Source: Corynebacterium glucuronolyticum DSM 44120 (GTDB lineage: Bacteria; Actinomycetota; Actinomycetes; Mycobacteriales; Mycobacteriaceae). Taken from it: 64,000 bases of DNA. Numbering within the stretch: position 1 is the first letter of the stretch; each line of letters begins with the position of its first letter. The notes beneath the pieces were generated by a model. That model was not told where the DNA came from. It made no database searches and was given only the letters and a program-made list of their open reading frames with translations. The translations under genes were made by a program, and so were the position numbers. The DNA lies in NCBI RefSeq assembly GCF_030440595.1, contig NZ_CP047452.1, positions 2,542,001 to 2,606,000 on the forward strand, read 5' to 3'. Of the stretch, positions 24,832-34,038 are shown in pieces.

Positions 24832-26279
24832 ACTGGCGTAAAGCGATAGGAGCCGCAGCGATGAGCGCGCTTCTGGTACTTTCCGGGTGCGCGAGCGCCC
24901 CCACGCAGGACGTCGCGGGGATTCGGGTGGCGGCGACGACCCCGATTCTCACGGACATGGTGCGCGTTATCGCCGGCGACGACGCGCACGTGGATGGGCT
25001 TATCCCCGCGCAGGCTGACCCGCACACCTACGAGCCGAGCCTGCGCGCCGTGCGGAATATTGCCAACGCCGATGTCGTGTTCACCAACGGCCTGTTGCTC
25101 GAACCGCAATCCATGGTCTCCGCCATCGATGCAGCAAGTGCTACTCCCCCAGTGGCGGTCGCTGAGGATATTGTCCTCCACGGCGGGGAGCTCATCCCAC
25201 TGGTGGAAAACGTCAGCCTCGATACCCCGTGGCTGGGAATCCGCGCCGACGGCGACCACGGCCTGCCCCCGACGACACTCACCGCCGAGCAGATTTCGGG
25301 CCCCGGCGCGGCGTCGGCCTACGTCACCGGTACGTTTGGCGCGCCGGAGAGGTTCTTCGCCGAAGAAAAGCCCGGCTCCATGACGCTCCCCACCGGCGCG
25401 CACACACACATGAGCTGGGCCTTCACGGAGCCCGGCCGGTATGTGCTGCGCTTCAGCGCCCCCGGCTTTCAGCCCCTCGACCTGGACGTGGTGGTGGGCG
25501 TCGACCCGCACGGAGCCACGCAAAACACCACGATCATCACCGAGGGGCACGTGGATGTTCGCGCGAACTACGCCACCGGTGCGATCGATGTGGAGTACGA
25601 GGGGGAGGGCGTCGATAAGGCGGTCATCGCCGTGCCGGCGACCTCCGTGGACACGATTCCCGGCGACCCCTCGTTCCGGTTCATCGGCAAGCCCGGGTCG
25701 GAGGCCTACGTCCTGCCGCAGGCCGTGGCGGGCAAGCACATGCACGGGGAGATCGACCCCCACGTGTGGCAATCGGCGCCCAACGCCCAGGCGATGGTCG
25801 ATGTCATCGCCGAGCGGCTCATCGCCATCGACCCCGGCCACGCCGCGGGGTACACCGACCGCGCCACGGCCTACAAGGAGGCCATCGCCGGTGCCGACGC
25901 GCGCATGCAGGAAGCCGTCGCCGCCGTCCCGCAGGAAAACCGGCACCTCATTACCAGCCACGAGGGCTACGCCTACCTCGCCCACCGGTACGGGCTCGCC
26001 TTGTCCGGCATCGTCTCCCCCAACGAGGACATTGAACCTTCCGCCACGGGGCTAGCTGCCCTGTCCCGGGCGATCCAGGATCTCCAGGCACCGGCGGTCT
26101 TCGTCGAACCCGCAGCTGAGCGGCGCCCCACGCACCTCACCACCCTCGCCCACGACCACGGCGTGCGCGTCTGCCGCCTGTACGGTGACGCCTTCGCCCC
26201 ACCGGTTACCACCTATCTGGAACTCATGGATGCCAACGCCACCGCCATCCGCACCTGCCTTGCAAAGGAGAACTCATGA
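24828..26279 (+). CDS. Anchored-repeat ABC transporter, metal-binding lipoprotein with inserted repeat domains
   Basis: A 483-residue lipoprotein (lipobox LVLSGC) of the ZnuA/MntC type, matching the TIGR03772 design. The N lobe (25-115) contains PILTDMVRVIAGDD and ADPHTYEPS; the C lobe (about 310-480) contains GEIDPHVWQSAPNAQAM, HEGYAYLAHRYGL and VFVEPA. About 190 residues between them are an inserted anchored-repeat domain with NVSLDTPWLGI, GAHTHMSWAFTEPGRY and TEGHVDVRANYATG. Metal ligands His in DPHTYE, DPHVW and SHEGY are kept. It would collect Zn2+ or Mn2+ for the permease at 27690. Confidence 0.9.
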   Translation: MNWRKAIGAAAMSALLVLSGCASAPTQDVAGIRVAATTPILTDMVRVIAGDDAHVDGLIPAQADPHTYEPSLRAVRNIANADVVFTNGLLLEPQSMVSAIDAASATPPVAVAEDIVLHGGELIPLVENVSLDTPWLGIRADGDHGLPPTTLTAEQISGPGAASAYVTGTFGAPERFFAEEKPGSMTLPTGAHTHMSWAFTEPGRYVLRFSAPGFQPLDLDVVVGVDPHGATQNTTIITEGHVDVRANYATGAIDVEYEGEGVDKAVIAVPATSVDTIPGDPSFRFIGKPGSEAYVLPQAVAGKHMHGEIDPHVWQSAPNAQAMVDVIAERLIAIDPGHAAGYTDRATAYKEAIAGADARMQEAVAAVPQENRHLITSHEGYAYLAHRYGLALSGIVSPNEDIEPSATGLAALSRAIQDLQAPAVFVEPAAERRPTHLTTLAHDHGVRVCRLYGDAFAPPVTTYLELMDANATAIRTCLAKENS

Positions 26280-27031
26280 AGAAGCTCGCAGCCACGCTCG
26301 CTGTTACCCTCGTCGCCGCACTTGCGCCCGTAACGGCATCCGCGCAGCTCACCGATGCCGCGCTTGTCCAAACGGTCACCGACGACGAACCGATCGCACC
26401 CCGGGGCACCGCCGTCCGGCTCACTGAGGGGCACGCGGACATCGGCCCCGTCATCGTCGATGGCCACGTGGAGCTCCTGCTTCGCGACGACTCCGCGACA
26501 CCGCCAACGTGGCGCTACCTGGAGGATGTCACCGTCGTGCTTGCCGACGAGGCGGTGCAGACCGTGGCGAAGGGCTACGACTTCACCGGCGCCCACGCAG
26601 GCGATAGTGTCTGGGTTGTTCCCCAGACGGAGGTCACCGGCGTTCCCTGGCTCGGCTGGAACACGCAGCACCCCTCCCTGAACGGCCAGGATGCCACACT
26701 CCACTTTGGCACACACGAAGGCGACGGCGACTTTTCCGTATTTTTGCAAAACGGTGGCTTTTCTACCCCGCAAGTCGTCGCCGAGACGATGTTCGTCCCC
26801 GCGGGCACGCACGCCCACGCCAACTGGGTGTTCACCGCGCCAGGCACGCATACGGTGCCCCTGTCGGTGACCGTCGGCGAGACGACGACGAATCCCGTCC
26901 CCCTTCGCTTTGCCGTTGAGGGCGAGGAAGCCGGCACCACCCAGCAATCCTCCCTTCCGTGGTGGCTCCTCGGCATCGGTGCGCTCGTGCTGGTTGTGGG
27001 GATCGTCGCCGTCGTGCGGGGGCGCCGATGA
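26276..27031 (+). CDS. Membrane-anchored repeat protein of the metal ABC locus
   Basis: A 251-residue protein with a signal peptide (cleavage near ASAQ), one anchored-repeat domain with TEGHADIGPVIVDGHVEL, VPWLGWNTQHP and HAHANWVFTAPGTHTV, and a C-terminal membrane helix followed by GRR. It lacks the LAxTG motif of the 24040 protein, so it should stay in the membrane. It shares 4-bp overlaps with both neighbours, inside a five-gene operon. Likely a membrane-side metal or heme relay, by inference from its domain family. Confidence 0.82.
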   Translation: MKKLAATLAVTLVAALAPVTASAQLTDAALVQTVTDDEPIAPRGTAVRLTEGHADIGPVIVDGHVELLLRDDSATPPTWRYLEDVTVVLADEAVQTVAKGYDFTGAHAGDSVWVVPQTEVTGVPWLGWNTQHPSLNGQDATLHFGTHEGDGDFSVFLQNGGFSTPQVVAETMFVPAGTHAHANWVFTAPGTHTVPLSVTVGETTTNPVPLRFAVEGEEAGTTQQSSLPWWLLGIGALVLVVGIVAVVRGRR

Positions 27032-27696
27032 ACCCCGCGCTCACCCTCACCGACTTCGCCGTGACCCGTCCCGCCGTGGTCTGGGACGTGAACCTCACGG
27101 TCTCCCCCGGTGAGCTGCACGTGCTGCTCGGCCCCAACGGCGCCGGTAAGACCACCATGTTCCGGGGCATCCTCGGGTTGCTCCCCACGACCGGGCGCGC
27201 CACCTTCGGGCACATCGGGTACGTGCCGCAGCGCCACGAATTCGCCTGGGACTTCCCCATCACCGTCGATCGGTGCGTGGGCACCGGATTGCGAAAGTAC
27301 GATGCCACCGCCGTCGAGGAGGCCCTTACCCACGTGGGTCTTACGGACCTCACCCGCCGCCCCATCGGGGAGCTCTCTGGTGGCCAGCGTCAGCGCGTCC
27401 TCATCGCCCGCGCGCTTGTCTCGCGCCCCGATTGTTTGCTTCTCGACGAGCCGTTCACCGGTCTGGACTTCCCCACCACCGACGCGCTCCTCCAGCTCTT
27501 TGAGGGGTTATCCGCCGGCATCCTCATGTCCACCCACGCCATCGCGGAGGCGCTGACCGCCTGCGACCGGGCGAGCCTGTTCAACCGCACCATCGTTGCA
27601 ACGGGCACCCCGGAGGAGCTCTCGCGCAACGCCTCAGCTTGGCAGGACACGTTCCACGTTCCGTACACCCGCGTCCTAGGAGGATTCACGTGCTGA
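27028..27696 (+). CDS. Anchored-repeat ABC transporter, ATP-binding protein
   Basis: A 222-residue ABC ATPase of the ZnuC/MntB type (TIGR03771). Walker A GPNGAGKTT near residue 40, Q-loop GYVPQRHEF, signature LSGGQRQR, Walker B LLLDEPFTGLD and the H-loop STHAIAEA are all intact. I start at ATG 27028, which overlaps the upstream stop by 4 bp. It powers the permease encoded next. Confidence 0.94.
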   Translation: MNPALTLTDFAVTRPAVVWDVNLTVSPGELHVLLGPNGAGKTTMFRGILGLLPTTGRATFGHIGYVPQRHEFAWDFPITVDRCVGTGLRKYDATAVEEALTHVGLTDLTRRPIGELSGGQRQRVLIARALVSRPDCLLLDEPFTGLDFPTTDALLQLFEGLSAGILMSTHAIAEALTACDRASLFNRTIVATGTPEELSRNASAWQDTFHVPYTRVLGGFTC

Positions 27697-28553
27697 CCAT
27701 CACTGAGTTTCTTCACGATCTTGCTAACCCCGCCCTCGCCTTCCTCCCCCGCGCGCTCGTCATCGCACTAGTGTGTTCTGCGGTGTGCGCGGTGGTGGGC
27801 AGCCACGTCGTGCTGCGCGGTATGGCGTTCATCGGCGATGCTGTCGCCCACGCGGTGTTCCCCGGCATCGCCATTGCCTTTGCGCTGCAGGTGTCGGTTC
27901 TTCTCGGCGGGGCGCTCACCGGGGCTGCCGTGGCTGTGGCCGTCGCCTATTTTTCGCAGCGACGACGCGTGAAGGAGGATGCCCTCATCGGGATTTTCTT
28001 CGCGGCTGCGTTTGCCGGCGGCCTTGTAGTGATGAGCCGTATCGACGGCTATTCTGCCTCGCTGACGAGCTTCCTGTTCGGATCCATCACGGGCGTTCCT
28101 GCCCGCGACGTGACGATCACGGCGGTAGGCGGCGCGCTCATTATTGCCCTTGTCCTCGCACTCACCCGCCGGTTCACCATCGTCGCCCTCGATAGGGAGA
28201 CCGCCCGCGCACTCGGATATAACGTCTTCCTTCTCGACCTCGCCCTCTACCTCTGCGTCACTGCCGCTGTCGTATTGTCGATTCGCACGGTGGGTAACAT
28301 CCTTGTCCTCGCGCTGCTGCTTACCCCCGCTGCGACGGCCAGGCTTGTCACCCAGCGCCTGCACACGATGATGGCCGTGGCGGTGGCGATCGGTGTCGCG
28401 GGCTCCATCACCGGCATCTACTTGTCCTGGGCGCTTGATCTTCCCACAGGTGCAACCATTGTTCTCACCCTCACCGGCATTTTCCTCGTCTTTTGGGTCG
28501 CGCAGCGCAAAGACGGCCGGGAAAATCCCGACCGCCTTCCCTTAAACAGCTAA
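27690..28553 (+). CDS. Anchored-repeat ABC transporter, permease
   Basis: A 287-residue ZnuB/MntC-type permease (TIGR03770) with about eight membrane helices. The family signature GMAFIGDAVAHAVFPGIAIA lies near residue 50, and ALGYNVFLLDLALYL and ILVLALLLTPAATA are conserved. Translation begins at GTG 27690, with AGGAGG 8 nt upstream and a 7-bp overlap with the ATPase gene. It forms the channel of the transporter. Confidence 0.94.
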   Translation: MLTITEFLHDLANPALAFLPRALVIALVCSAVCAVVGSHVVLRGMAFIGDAVAHAVFPGIAIAFALQVSVLLGGALTGAAVAVAVAYFSQRRRVKEDALIGIFFAAAFAGGLVVMSRIDGYSASLTSFLFGSITGVPARDVTITAVGGALIIALVLALTRRFTIVALDRETARALGYNVFLLDLALYLCVTAAVVLSIRTVGNILVLALLLTPAATARLVTQRLHTMMAVAVAIGVAGSITGIYLSWALDLPTGATIVLTLTGIFLVFWVAQRKDGRENPDRLPLNS

Positions 28554-28556
28554 CGA

Positions 28557-28586
28557 GCTTGCGAGTTAGCTGCTTGCGAGTTAGCT
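28557..28586 (+). repeat. Tandem 15-bp repeat after the permease gene
   Basis: GCTTGCGAGTTAGCT occurs twice in direct succession (28557-28571 and 28572-28586). An inverted copy of AGCTAAC just before it (from 28548) lets GTTAGCT fold back, forming a possible hairpin at the operon end. Confidence 0.85.
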
Positions 28587-28652
28587 GGGTCACCGGACTA
28601 TCGCTCCTCAAGGTGCGCTGGATCCGGCTGACCCCGCACACCGATAAGCCGA

Positions 28653-31361
28653 CTAGCTCCGCTGCCTGCGTCCCAACGCCACGCCGAGGAGTCCGACGCC
28701 GACGAGAAGGAATGCGCCTCCTGCGCCGGTCGCAACACCAGCCGCCCACGTCACGCGTGTCGGTTCCGCGCTGGCCTGCACCGTCCGCGGTGAGGACAGC
28801 ACCTGACCTGCCTCACCTGTTCCTCCTGCTCGCGGTATGGCGTGTTTCTTCGCATCGTGGCTCCGCTTCGGCGCGGCGTGCGAGGTCGTATTTTTCTTCA
28901 CCTGCCGGGCCGCTGTCTTAGCCCCCGGTGCCCCGCTTGCACGTTCCGCCCGCTCCTGGCCTTGCGCATACGGGCCGCGGGCACGCATCTCGTTTTTCGG
29001 TGCAGGCTTACCGTTCTTCGTCGGAGCGCCAGGCGCGCGCGGCGTGGTGGCCTGCGTGGAGGGATTATCCTGCGTATTCGTTTCATCTGCGGCTGCGCCC
29101 ACGTCGAAGCGGGCGCGCAGCGTCGCGGTGGAGCCATCGTCGCCGGTGAAGGCGAAGTCGGCGTCGTAGGTGCCCGGCGCGCTGAACGTGAACGCGTAGT
29201 GGGCATGCCCGTGGTCGCCGTCGAGACGCAGGGTGGAGTCGCTATCGCTAGCCAAATGGACGTGTCGCTCACCGAAGGTGTCTGGCGTGAAGACTGTCAT
29301 GGTTCCCGGCCCATCCACCCGCGCAAGGCGCACGGTGCCGCCGACGGGCGACCACGAGAATCCGAGCCACGGCAGGTCCTGATCCTGCGTAAACGGGATG
29401 ACCCCGCCCGGCACGACGAAGGTCACCGCGCCGGAGTCGCGTTTGCCGGCCCCGTCGATGTCGAAGTATGCACGGCCACTCTTAAACGCCATGTCGACGT
29501 GTCCTCGGCGGACCTCAACATGCTTGTCGACGGCTTCCTCACCCGGTTTGTTCTCCCCCTCGTGGGGTTTTTCTTCCTTCGGTTTTTCCGGTGTGACCTC
29601 TCCCCCACCCTTTTCGCGCTCCTTGACGCGGAAGGTGACGGTTTCCCAGCCCGTTGCTTTGCCCGTGGTGCGGTTCACCGCCCGCACGCGCAGCTCGTGG
29701 TCACCGGTGTCCAGGAAAATCCAGTTGAGGTGCAGGTGTCCGGCGTTTTCAATCCGTCCGGGAAGGAGCATGGTGGGGCCGGAGAGCCCCGTGAGGAACC
29801 CGAACCACCCAGTGTCTGAGACCTTTTCCACCTCTATATCCCAGCCCTGCTGGCGCAGCTCCAGGGGCAGGTGCTCGGTGGAGAAACCAGGCCACACCTG
29901 CGACTGTTGGTTAGCCCCACTTTGTTCCAGGAGGGAAAATTCCGTCCCCTTCGGGCCGATGAAATCGTAGGCGGAATCCAGCATCCGCCCCGTGCTGCGG
30001 GTGCGGCGGGCCTTCCCGTCCACCACGAGGGCGGTGGAATCCGGGCGGTGGATGTTCTCGTCCATGATGCGCATGACGACGGTTCCGTTTTCCACCACAG
30101 GGCCGATATCCACGTGGCCGGCGGTAATCTCCTCGTGCTCAGCGAAGCTCGCCGTCGCTTGGCCATCGCCTGCGGGGAAGGACACCTGCTGGGAGGGCGC
30201 GTCATTGACAAGCGGGTGCGGGGTGAGGGTGGCGCGGACGAGGCCCTCCGTGCAGTAGTCGGTGTAGCGCTGCGCGGGCTCGTCGGGGGTTGCCACGTAG
30301 TTGAATTCGCACGTGGGGTACGTATCTTCTGGGGTGTTGTACACCCCACCGGTGACGCGTACCGGCTCGGGGCCGGTGACTGAGACCTCGTGGTAGCCCT
30401 CGTGGACGGTATTGGTGACGACGTAGTCCGGCGCGGCGAGGTCATGCTGCACCAGCTCCGGCTTGTTGTCCCACGCCGTCGGCTCACTGACGGTTCCCCA
30501 CACGGCGCCGTCCTCGGAAACGAACTGTGCTTCGTACATCCCCTCCCCCTTCGGGCGGGGGAAGTGCGCCGTGCCGTCTGCGAGCTGTACTTGTGCCAGT
30601 TCGTGGCCGTCGACGTAGAAGATGGCTACACCCGGCGCGTCGGCGGTGAGCGTGAGGCCCGTATCGTCGAAGCGCACGTTTCCGGTGAACTGCGGGGCAT
30701 CTGGGTCGGGGGTGGGCACGAGGCGCTCGTCGCCGACCCACCACGTCGTTTGCTGCGGGGTGGAGGCGATGACGGAGCCGTCGACAAGCCTGGCGGTAGC
30801 ACGGTAGGTGAGGCGGTAGAGGCCGGGACGGGAAAATACCGTGTTGAGGTGCGTGTGGGAGCCGGCGGTCAGCGGTGTCCACTGGCGGCCGGGGCGCGCG
30901 CTGGAGAGGAAGATGACCGGGGATTCTCCGGGATTAACCGCGTCCTGGAACATCGTCATTTCGCCGGGGCCGGAAAAATCGACGAGATCCAGCGAGAACG
31001 TGGCGTCGCGGAAGCGATCGACGGGAACGCCCGCGTCGGCGCCGATACCCTGCCACAGCTTCGTGTCCCAGTTCATGCCGACGTTTTCCGGGGAGGCGTA
31101 GTACGTGTCGCCCGGGTTGCCGAAGCTGCTGTAGGCCTCATCGTCGGGAACTGTCCACGTGTCGTCTGCCTTCAACCAGGAGACCGTCTCCTCGATGGGG
31201 ACCGGTTTTTCGAGCGCACCGTTATCTGTCATGAGGGTGAACGTGTTCGCAGTGTCATCCCAATAGGCCTTCGGTGAATCCGTGTGGCCGACGTCAATGA
31301 CGGTAGGCGCGAGGGCGGTGAGTGCGGCGAGAAGCGCACCGACGACGGGTGTAGCGAACAC
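28653..31361 (-). CDS. Large anchored-repeat wall protein of the metal ABC locus
   Basis: A 902-residue exported protein resembling TIGR03773. Signal peptide (MFATPVVGALLAALTALAP) first, then three anchored-repeat domains starting near IDVGHTDSPKAYWDD (22), EITAGHVDIGPVVENG (415) and VRRGHVDMAFKSGRAY (640). Each has the histidine-rich HAHYAF/HLHLNW/HTHLNT strand. A Pro/Lys/Ala-rich wall-spanning stretch (about 790-870) and a C-terminal membrane helix with RRQRS end it. No LPxTG is seen. GTG 31361 lies behind GGAGG. A clean Zur-like palindrome lies 19 bp upstream. It converges on the ABC operon. Confidence 0.88.
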   Translation of the reverse strand: MFATPVVGALLAALTALAPTVIDVGHTDSPKAYWDDTANTFTLMTDNGALEKPVPIEETVSWLKADDTWTVPDDEAYSSFGNPGDTYYASPENVGMNWDTKLWQGIGADAGVPVDRFRDATFSLDLVDFSGPGEMTMFQDAVNPGESPVIFLSSARPGRQWTPLTAGSHTHLNTVFSRPGLYRLTYRATARLVDGSVIASTPQQTTWWVGDERLVPTPDPDAPQFTGNVRFDDTGLTLTADAPGVAIFYVDGHELAQVQLADGTAHFPRPKGEGMYEAQFVSEDGAVWGTVSEPTAWDNKPELVQHDLAAPDYVVTNTVHEGYHEVSVTGPEPVRVTGGVYNTPEDTYPTCEFNYVATPDEPAQRYTDYCTEGLVRATLTPHPLVNDAPSQQVSFPAGDGQATASFAEHEEITAGHVDIGPVVENGTVVMRIMDENIHRPDSTALVVDGKARRTRSTGRMLDSAYDFIGPKGTEFSLLEQSGANQQSQVWPGFSTEHLPLELRQQGWDIEVEKVSDTGWFGFLTGLSGPTMLLPGRIENAGHLHLNWIFLDTGDHELRVRAVNRTTGKATGWETVTFRVKEREKGGGEVTPEKPKEEKPHEGENKPGEEAVDKHVEVRRGHVDMAFKSGRAYFDIDGAGKRDSGAVTFVVPGGVIPFTQDQDLPWLGFSWSPVGGTVRLARVDGPGTMTVFTPDTFGERHVHLASDSDSTLRLDGDHGHAHYAFTFSAPGTYDADFAFTGDDGSTATLRARFDVGAAADETNTQDNPSTQATTPRAPGAPTKNGKPAPKNEMRARGPYAQGQERAERASGAPGAKTAARQVKKNTTSHAAPKRSHDAKKHAIPRAGGTGEAGQVLSSPRTVQASAEPTRVTWAAGVATGAGGAFLLVGVGLLGVALGRRQRS

Positions 31362-31379
31362 GACAAACCTCCAATTAGC

Positions 31380-31394
31380 TGAAAACCGTTTTCA
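31380..31394. promoter_or_regulatory. Zur-like operator of the wall protein gene
   Basis: TGAAAAC-C-GTTTTCA is a perfect 15-bp inverted repeat with 7-bp arms. It resembles the Zur sites of actinobacteria (TGAAAAtgaTTTTCA core). Zinc-dependent repression of this gene is inferred. Confidence 0.75.
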
Positions 31395-31471
31395 ACTATA
31401 CATCGTTTCGCGCGCACCACCACGCCAGGTACGCTAAAGCTACACAAGCGAACACGAGAGTAGGACCCACT

Positions 31472-34015
31472 TTGCACATGGATGCGACCACCATCATCGG
31501 CCTCATCGGCATCGTCATCACCCTCCCCGCCTGGTTCTTCTTCCTGCGTGGGGCGTGGACGATGTATGCCACCATCGCGCGCGGCAAACGCACCACCACG
31601 CGCACTGCCAAACCCATGACGCGCCTCGGCACGCTCATCAAAGAGGTCGTTTTCCACACGGAGCTCGCCCGCAAACCGCTCGTCTCCGCCATGCACTGGC
31701 TTGTCATGGTCGGGTTCCTCCTCGGCTCCGTCGTCTGGTTTGAGGCCTACATCCAGATGTTCAACCCCGCTGGAGGCTGGCCGCTCGTCGGCTCTACTGC
31801 GGTCTACCACTTCATCGACGAGCTTTTGGGCCTTGGCACCGTCGTCGGCATCCTCGTCCTCATGGCCGTCCACTGGCTGGGGAAACGCCACCGCGGCACC
31901 AACTGGCGCGCAGCACTTTTCGTGGAGCTCGTCGTGCTCCTCGAGGGACTGGGGATGATCCTCGTCAAGGCGGGCAAGATCGCCACCTACGGCGGCGGGC
32001 ACCCCGTCGTCGACTTCTTCAGCCGCTTTGTCGCGGAGCTACTCCCCGCCTCCGCCGTGCTCGTGTCCGTGTTCGCGTTCATCAAGCTCGCCACCGGCAC
32101 GATCTGGCTGTGGGTCGTCGGCACCCAGCTGTCCTGGGGCGTGGCCTGGCACCGTTTCCTCGCGTTCTTCAACATCTTCTTGCAGCGCAACCCCGATGGG
32201 GCGCCCGCCCTCGGTGCGCTCGCGCCACTGGAGTACGACGGCCAACCGTTGACGCTCGACAACGCCTCGGAGGCCCCACGTCTCGGCGTCGGCACGCCAG
32301 AGGACCTTTCCTGGAAGGGGCTTCTCGACGCTCATACCTGCACCGAATGCAACCGCTGCCAGGATCTCTGCCCCGCCTGGAACACCGGCAAGCCGTTGAG
32401 CCCCCGCAAGGTCATCACCGACATCCGCGACGGCCTCGAAATCACCGACGACGTCCTGTGGTCCTGCACCAACTGCGGCGCCTGCGTCGAGCAGTGCCCC
32501 GTCGACATCGAACACATCGACCACGTGGCCAACCTGCGCCGCTACCGCGTCCTCGAGGAATCGCAGTTCCCCAGCGAGCTCACCGGCATGTTCAAGAACC
32601 TCGAGGTCAAGGGCAACCCCTGGGGACGCAACCGCAAGGACCGCATGGCGTGGGTGAAAAAGGCCCAGCGCGACGGCATCGACGTCCCGGCGCTCAAGCC
32701 CGGCGATTCTGCGGACGGGTACGAGTACCTGCTGTGGGTCGGCTGCGCCGGATCCCTTGACGACAACGGCGTGAAAACCTCCCGCGCGCTTGTCGAACTC
32801 TTGAACGTCGCCGGCGTTTCCTTCGCCGTCCTCGAATCCGAAACCTGCACCGGCGACCCCGCGCGTCGCGCCGGCAACGAATTCCTCTTCCAGCAGCTCG
32901 CAGCCGAAAACATCGAGAACCTAAACGCCGCCGGCGTGAAGACGATCATTACCAGCTGCGCACACTGCTTCAACACCTTTAGCAACGAGTACCCCGACTT
33001 CGGCGGCAACTACCGCGTTCTCCACCACACGCAGCTGCTCAACCGCCTCGTTCGCGACGGTAAGCTCACTCCCACTCCCCGCGGCCCCGAGCACCGCGAG
33101 CGCATCACCTACCACGACCCGTGCTTCCTCGGCCGCCACAACAAGGTCTTCGACCCGCCCCGCGAACTCCTCGCCGCCACCGGCGCCGACCTTGCCGAGA
33201 TGCCCCACAACCGCAACGAGGCGTTTTGCTGTGGCGCCGGCGGCGCCCGCATGTTCATGGAAGAAAACATCGGTCGTCGTATCTCCGACTTCCGCGCCGA
33301 GGAAGCCGCCTCGACCGGCGCCACCGACATCGCCGTCGCCTGCCCGTTCTGCTCCACCATGCTGGAAACCGGCGTGAAATCCGGCGGTTACACCACCACC
33401 GTCACCGACGTCGCCGTCCGCCTCCGCGACTCCATCCTCGTCGACGGCCAGCTGCCGATCCGACCGGTGAAGAAAACCAAGGAAGCTGCGCCAGCACCGG
33501 CGCCGTCGACTCCACCTGTGGCACCGAGCGCGCCTGCTGCACCCTCCGTGCCGACACCTTCCGCGCCCACCGCAGCAACGCCTACACCAGCCGCACCGAG
33601 CGCACCCACGCCGTCCATTCCGACGCCGGCAGCACCGGCAACCCCCAGCGCACCAACGCCATCGATTCCGAAACCCACGGCACCGGCTGCGCCAACGCCA
33701 GCTGCTGCAACGCCGAAGGCACCAACCCCCGCTGTACCAACACCCAAGCCTGCGGCCCCAACTCCAGCAACACCGACGCCTGCCGTGCCAGGTGCACCGA
33801 CACCTACCCCTGCGGCACCAGCGGTACCCAAGCCGACCGCAAGACAGACACCCACACCTGCCACACCTACCCCCTCGTCCCCAGCCGTTCCGGTACCAGC
33901 CGCCCCGCAGGTCCCGGCAGGAAACCACGTCCCCACGCCGACGCCCGCAGCGCCGACGCCGAACGCACCGCGACCAACAGCTGTAGATTCGAAAGAGGAG
34001 GACGCTGACAAGTAA
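31472..34015 (+). CDS. Heterodisulfide reductase-like Fe-S oxidoreductase with Pro/Ala/Thr-rich tail
   Basis: An 847-residue protein. The first 230 residues hold about five membrane helices of the NarI/DsrM type. Two [4Fe-4S] motifs follow (CTECNRCQDLCPAW and CTNCGACVEQCPVDIEH), then two CCG domains with TSCAHCFNTF and CCGAGGARMFME plus ACPFCSTML. The last 180 residues are almost only Pro, Ala, Thr and Ser in PTPAAP-like repeats. TTG 31472 has AGGA at good distance; ATG 31478 is the alternative. Homologues in actinobacteria are thought to pass electrons from the membrane; the donor is unknown. Confidence 0.88.
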   Translation: MHMDATTIIGLIGIVITLPAWFFFLRGAWTMYATIARGKRTTTRTAKPMTRLGTLIKEVVFHTELARKPLVSAMHWLVMVGFLLGSVVWFEAYIQMFNPAGGWPLVGSTAVYHFIDELLGLGTVVGILVLMAVHWLGKRHRGTNWRAALFVELVVLLEGLGMILVKAGKIATYGGGHPVVDFFSRFVAELLPASAVLVSVFAFIKLATGTIWLWVVGTQLSWGVAWHRFLAFFNIFLQRNPDGAPALGALAPLEYDGQPLTLDNASEAPRLGVGTPEDLSWKGLLDAHTCTECNRCQDLCPAWNTGKPLSPRKVITDIRDGLEITDDVLWSCTNCGACVEQCPVDIEHIDHVANLRRYRVLEESQFPSELTGMFKNLEVKGNPWGRNRKDRMAWVKKAQRDGIDVPALKPGDSADGYEYLLWVGCAGSLDDNGVKTSRALVELLNVAGVSFAVLESETCTGDPARRAGNEFLFQQLAAENIENLNAAGVKTIITSCAHCFNTFSNEYPDFGGNYRVLHHTQLLNRLVRDGKLTPTPRGPEHRERITYHDPCFLGRHNKVFDPPRELLAATGADLAEMPHNRNEAFCCGAGGARMFMEENIGRRISDFRAEEAASTGATDIAVACPFCSTMLETGVKSGGYTTTVTDVAVRLRDSILVDGQLPIRPVKKTKEAAPAPAPSTPPVAPSAPAAPSVPTPSAPTAATPTPAAPSAPTPSIPTPAAPATPSAPTPSIPKPTAPAAPTPAAATPKAPTPAVPTPKPAAPTPATPTPAVPGAPTPTPAAPAVPKPTARQTPTPATPTPSSPAVPVPAAPQVPAGNHVPTPTPAAPTPNAPRPTAVDSKEEDADK

Positions 34016-34038
34016 GAAAAATGCGGTAGGCTGAGGGT

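Noticed and set aside
33487..34012. Pro/Ala/Thr-coding repeats as a possible CRISPR or minisatellite locus
   Set aside because: Units are degenerate at the DNA level, in frame with the upstream gene and without regular spacers.
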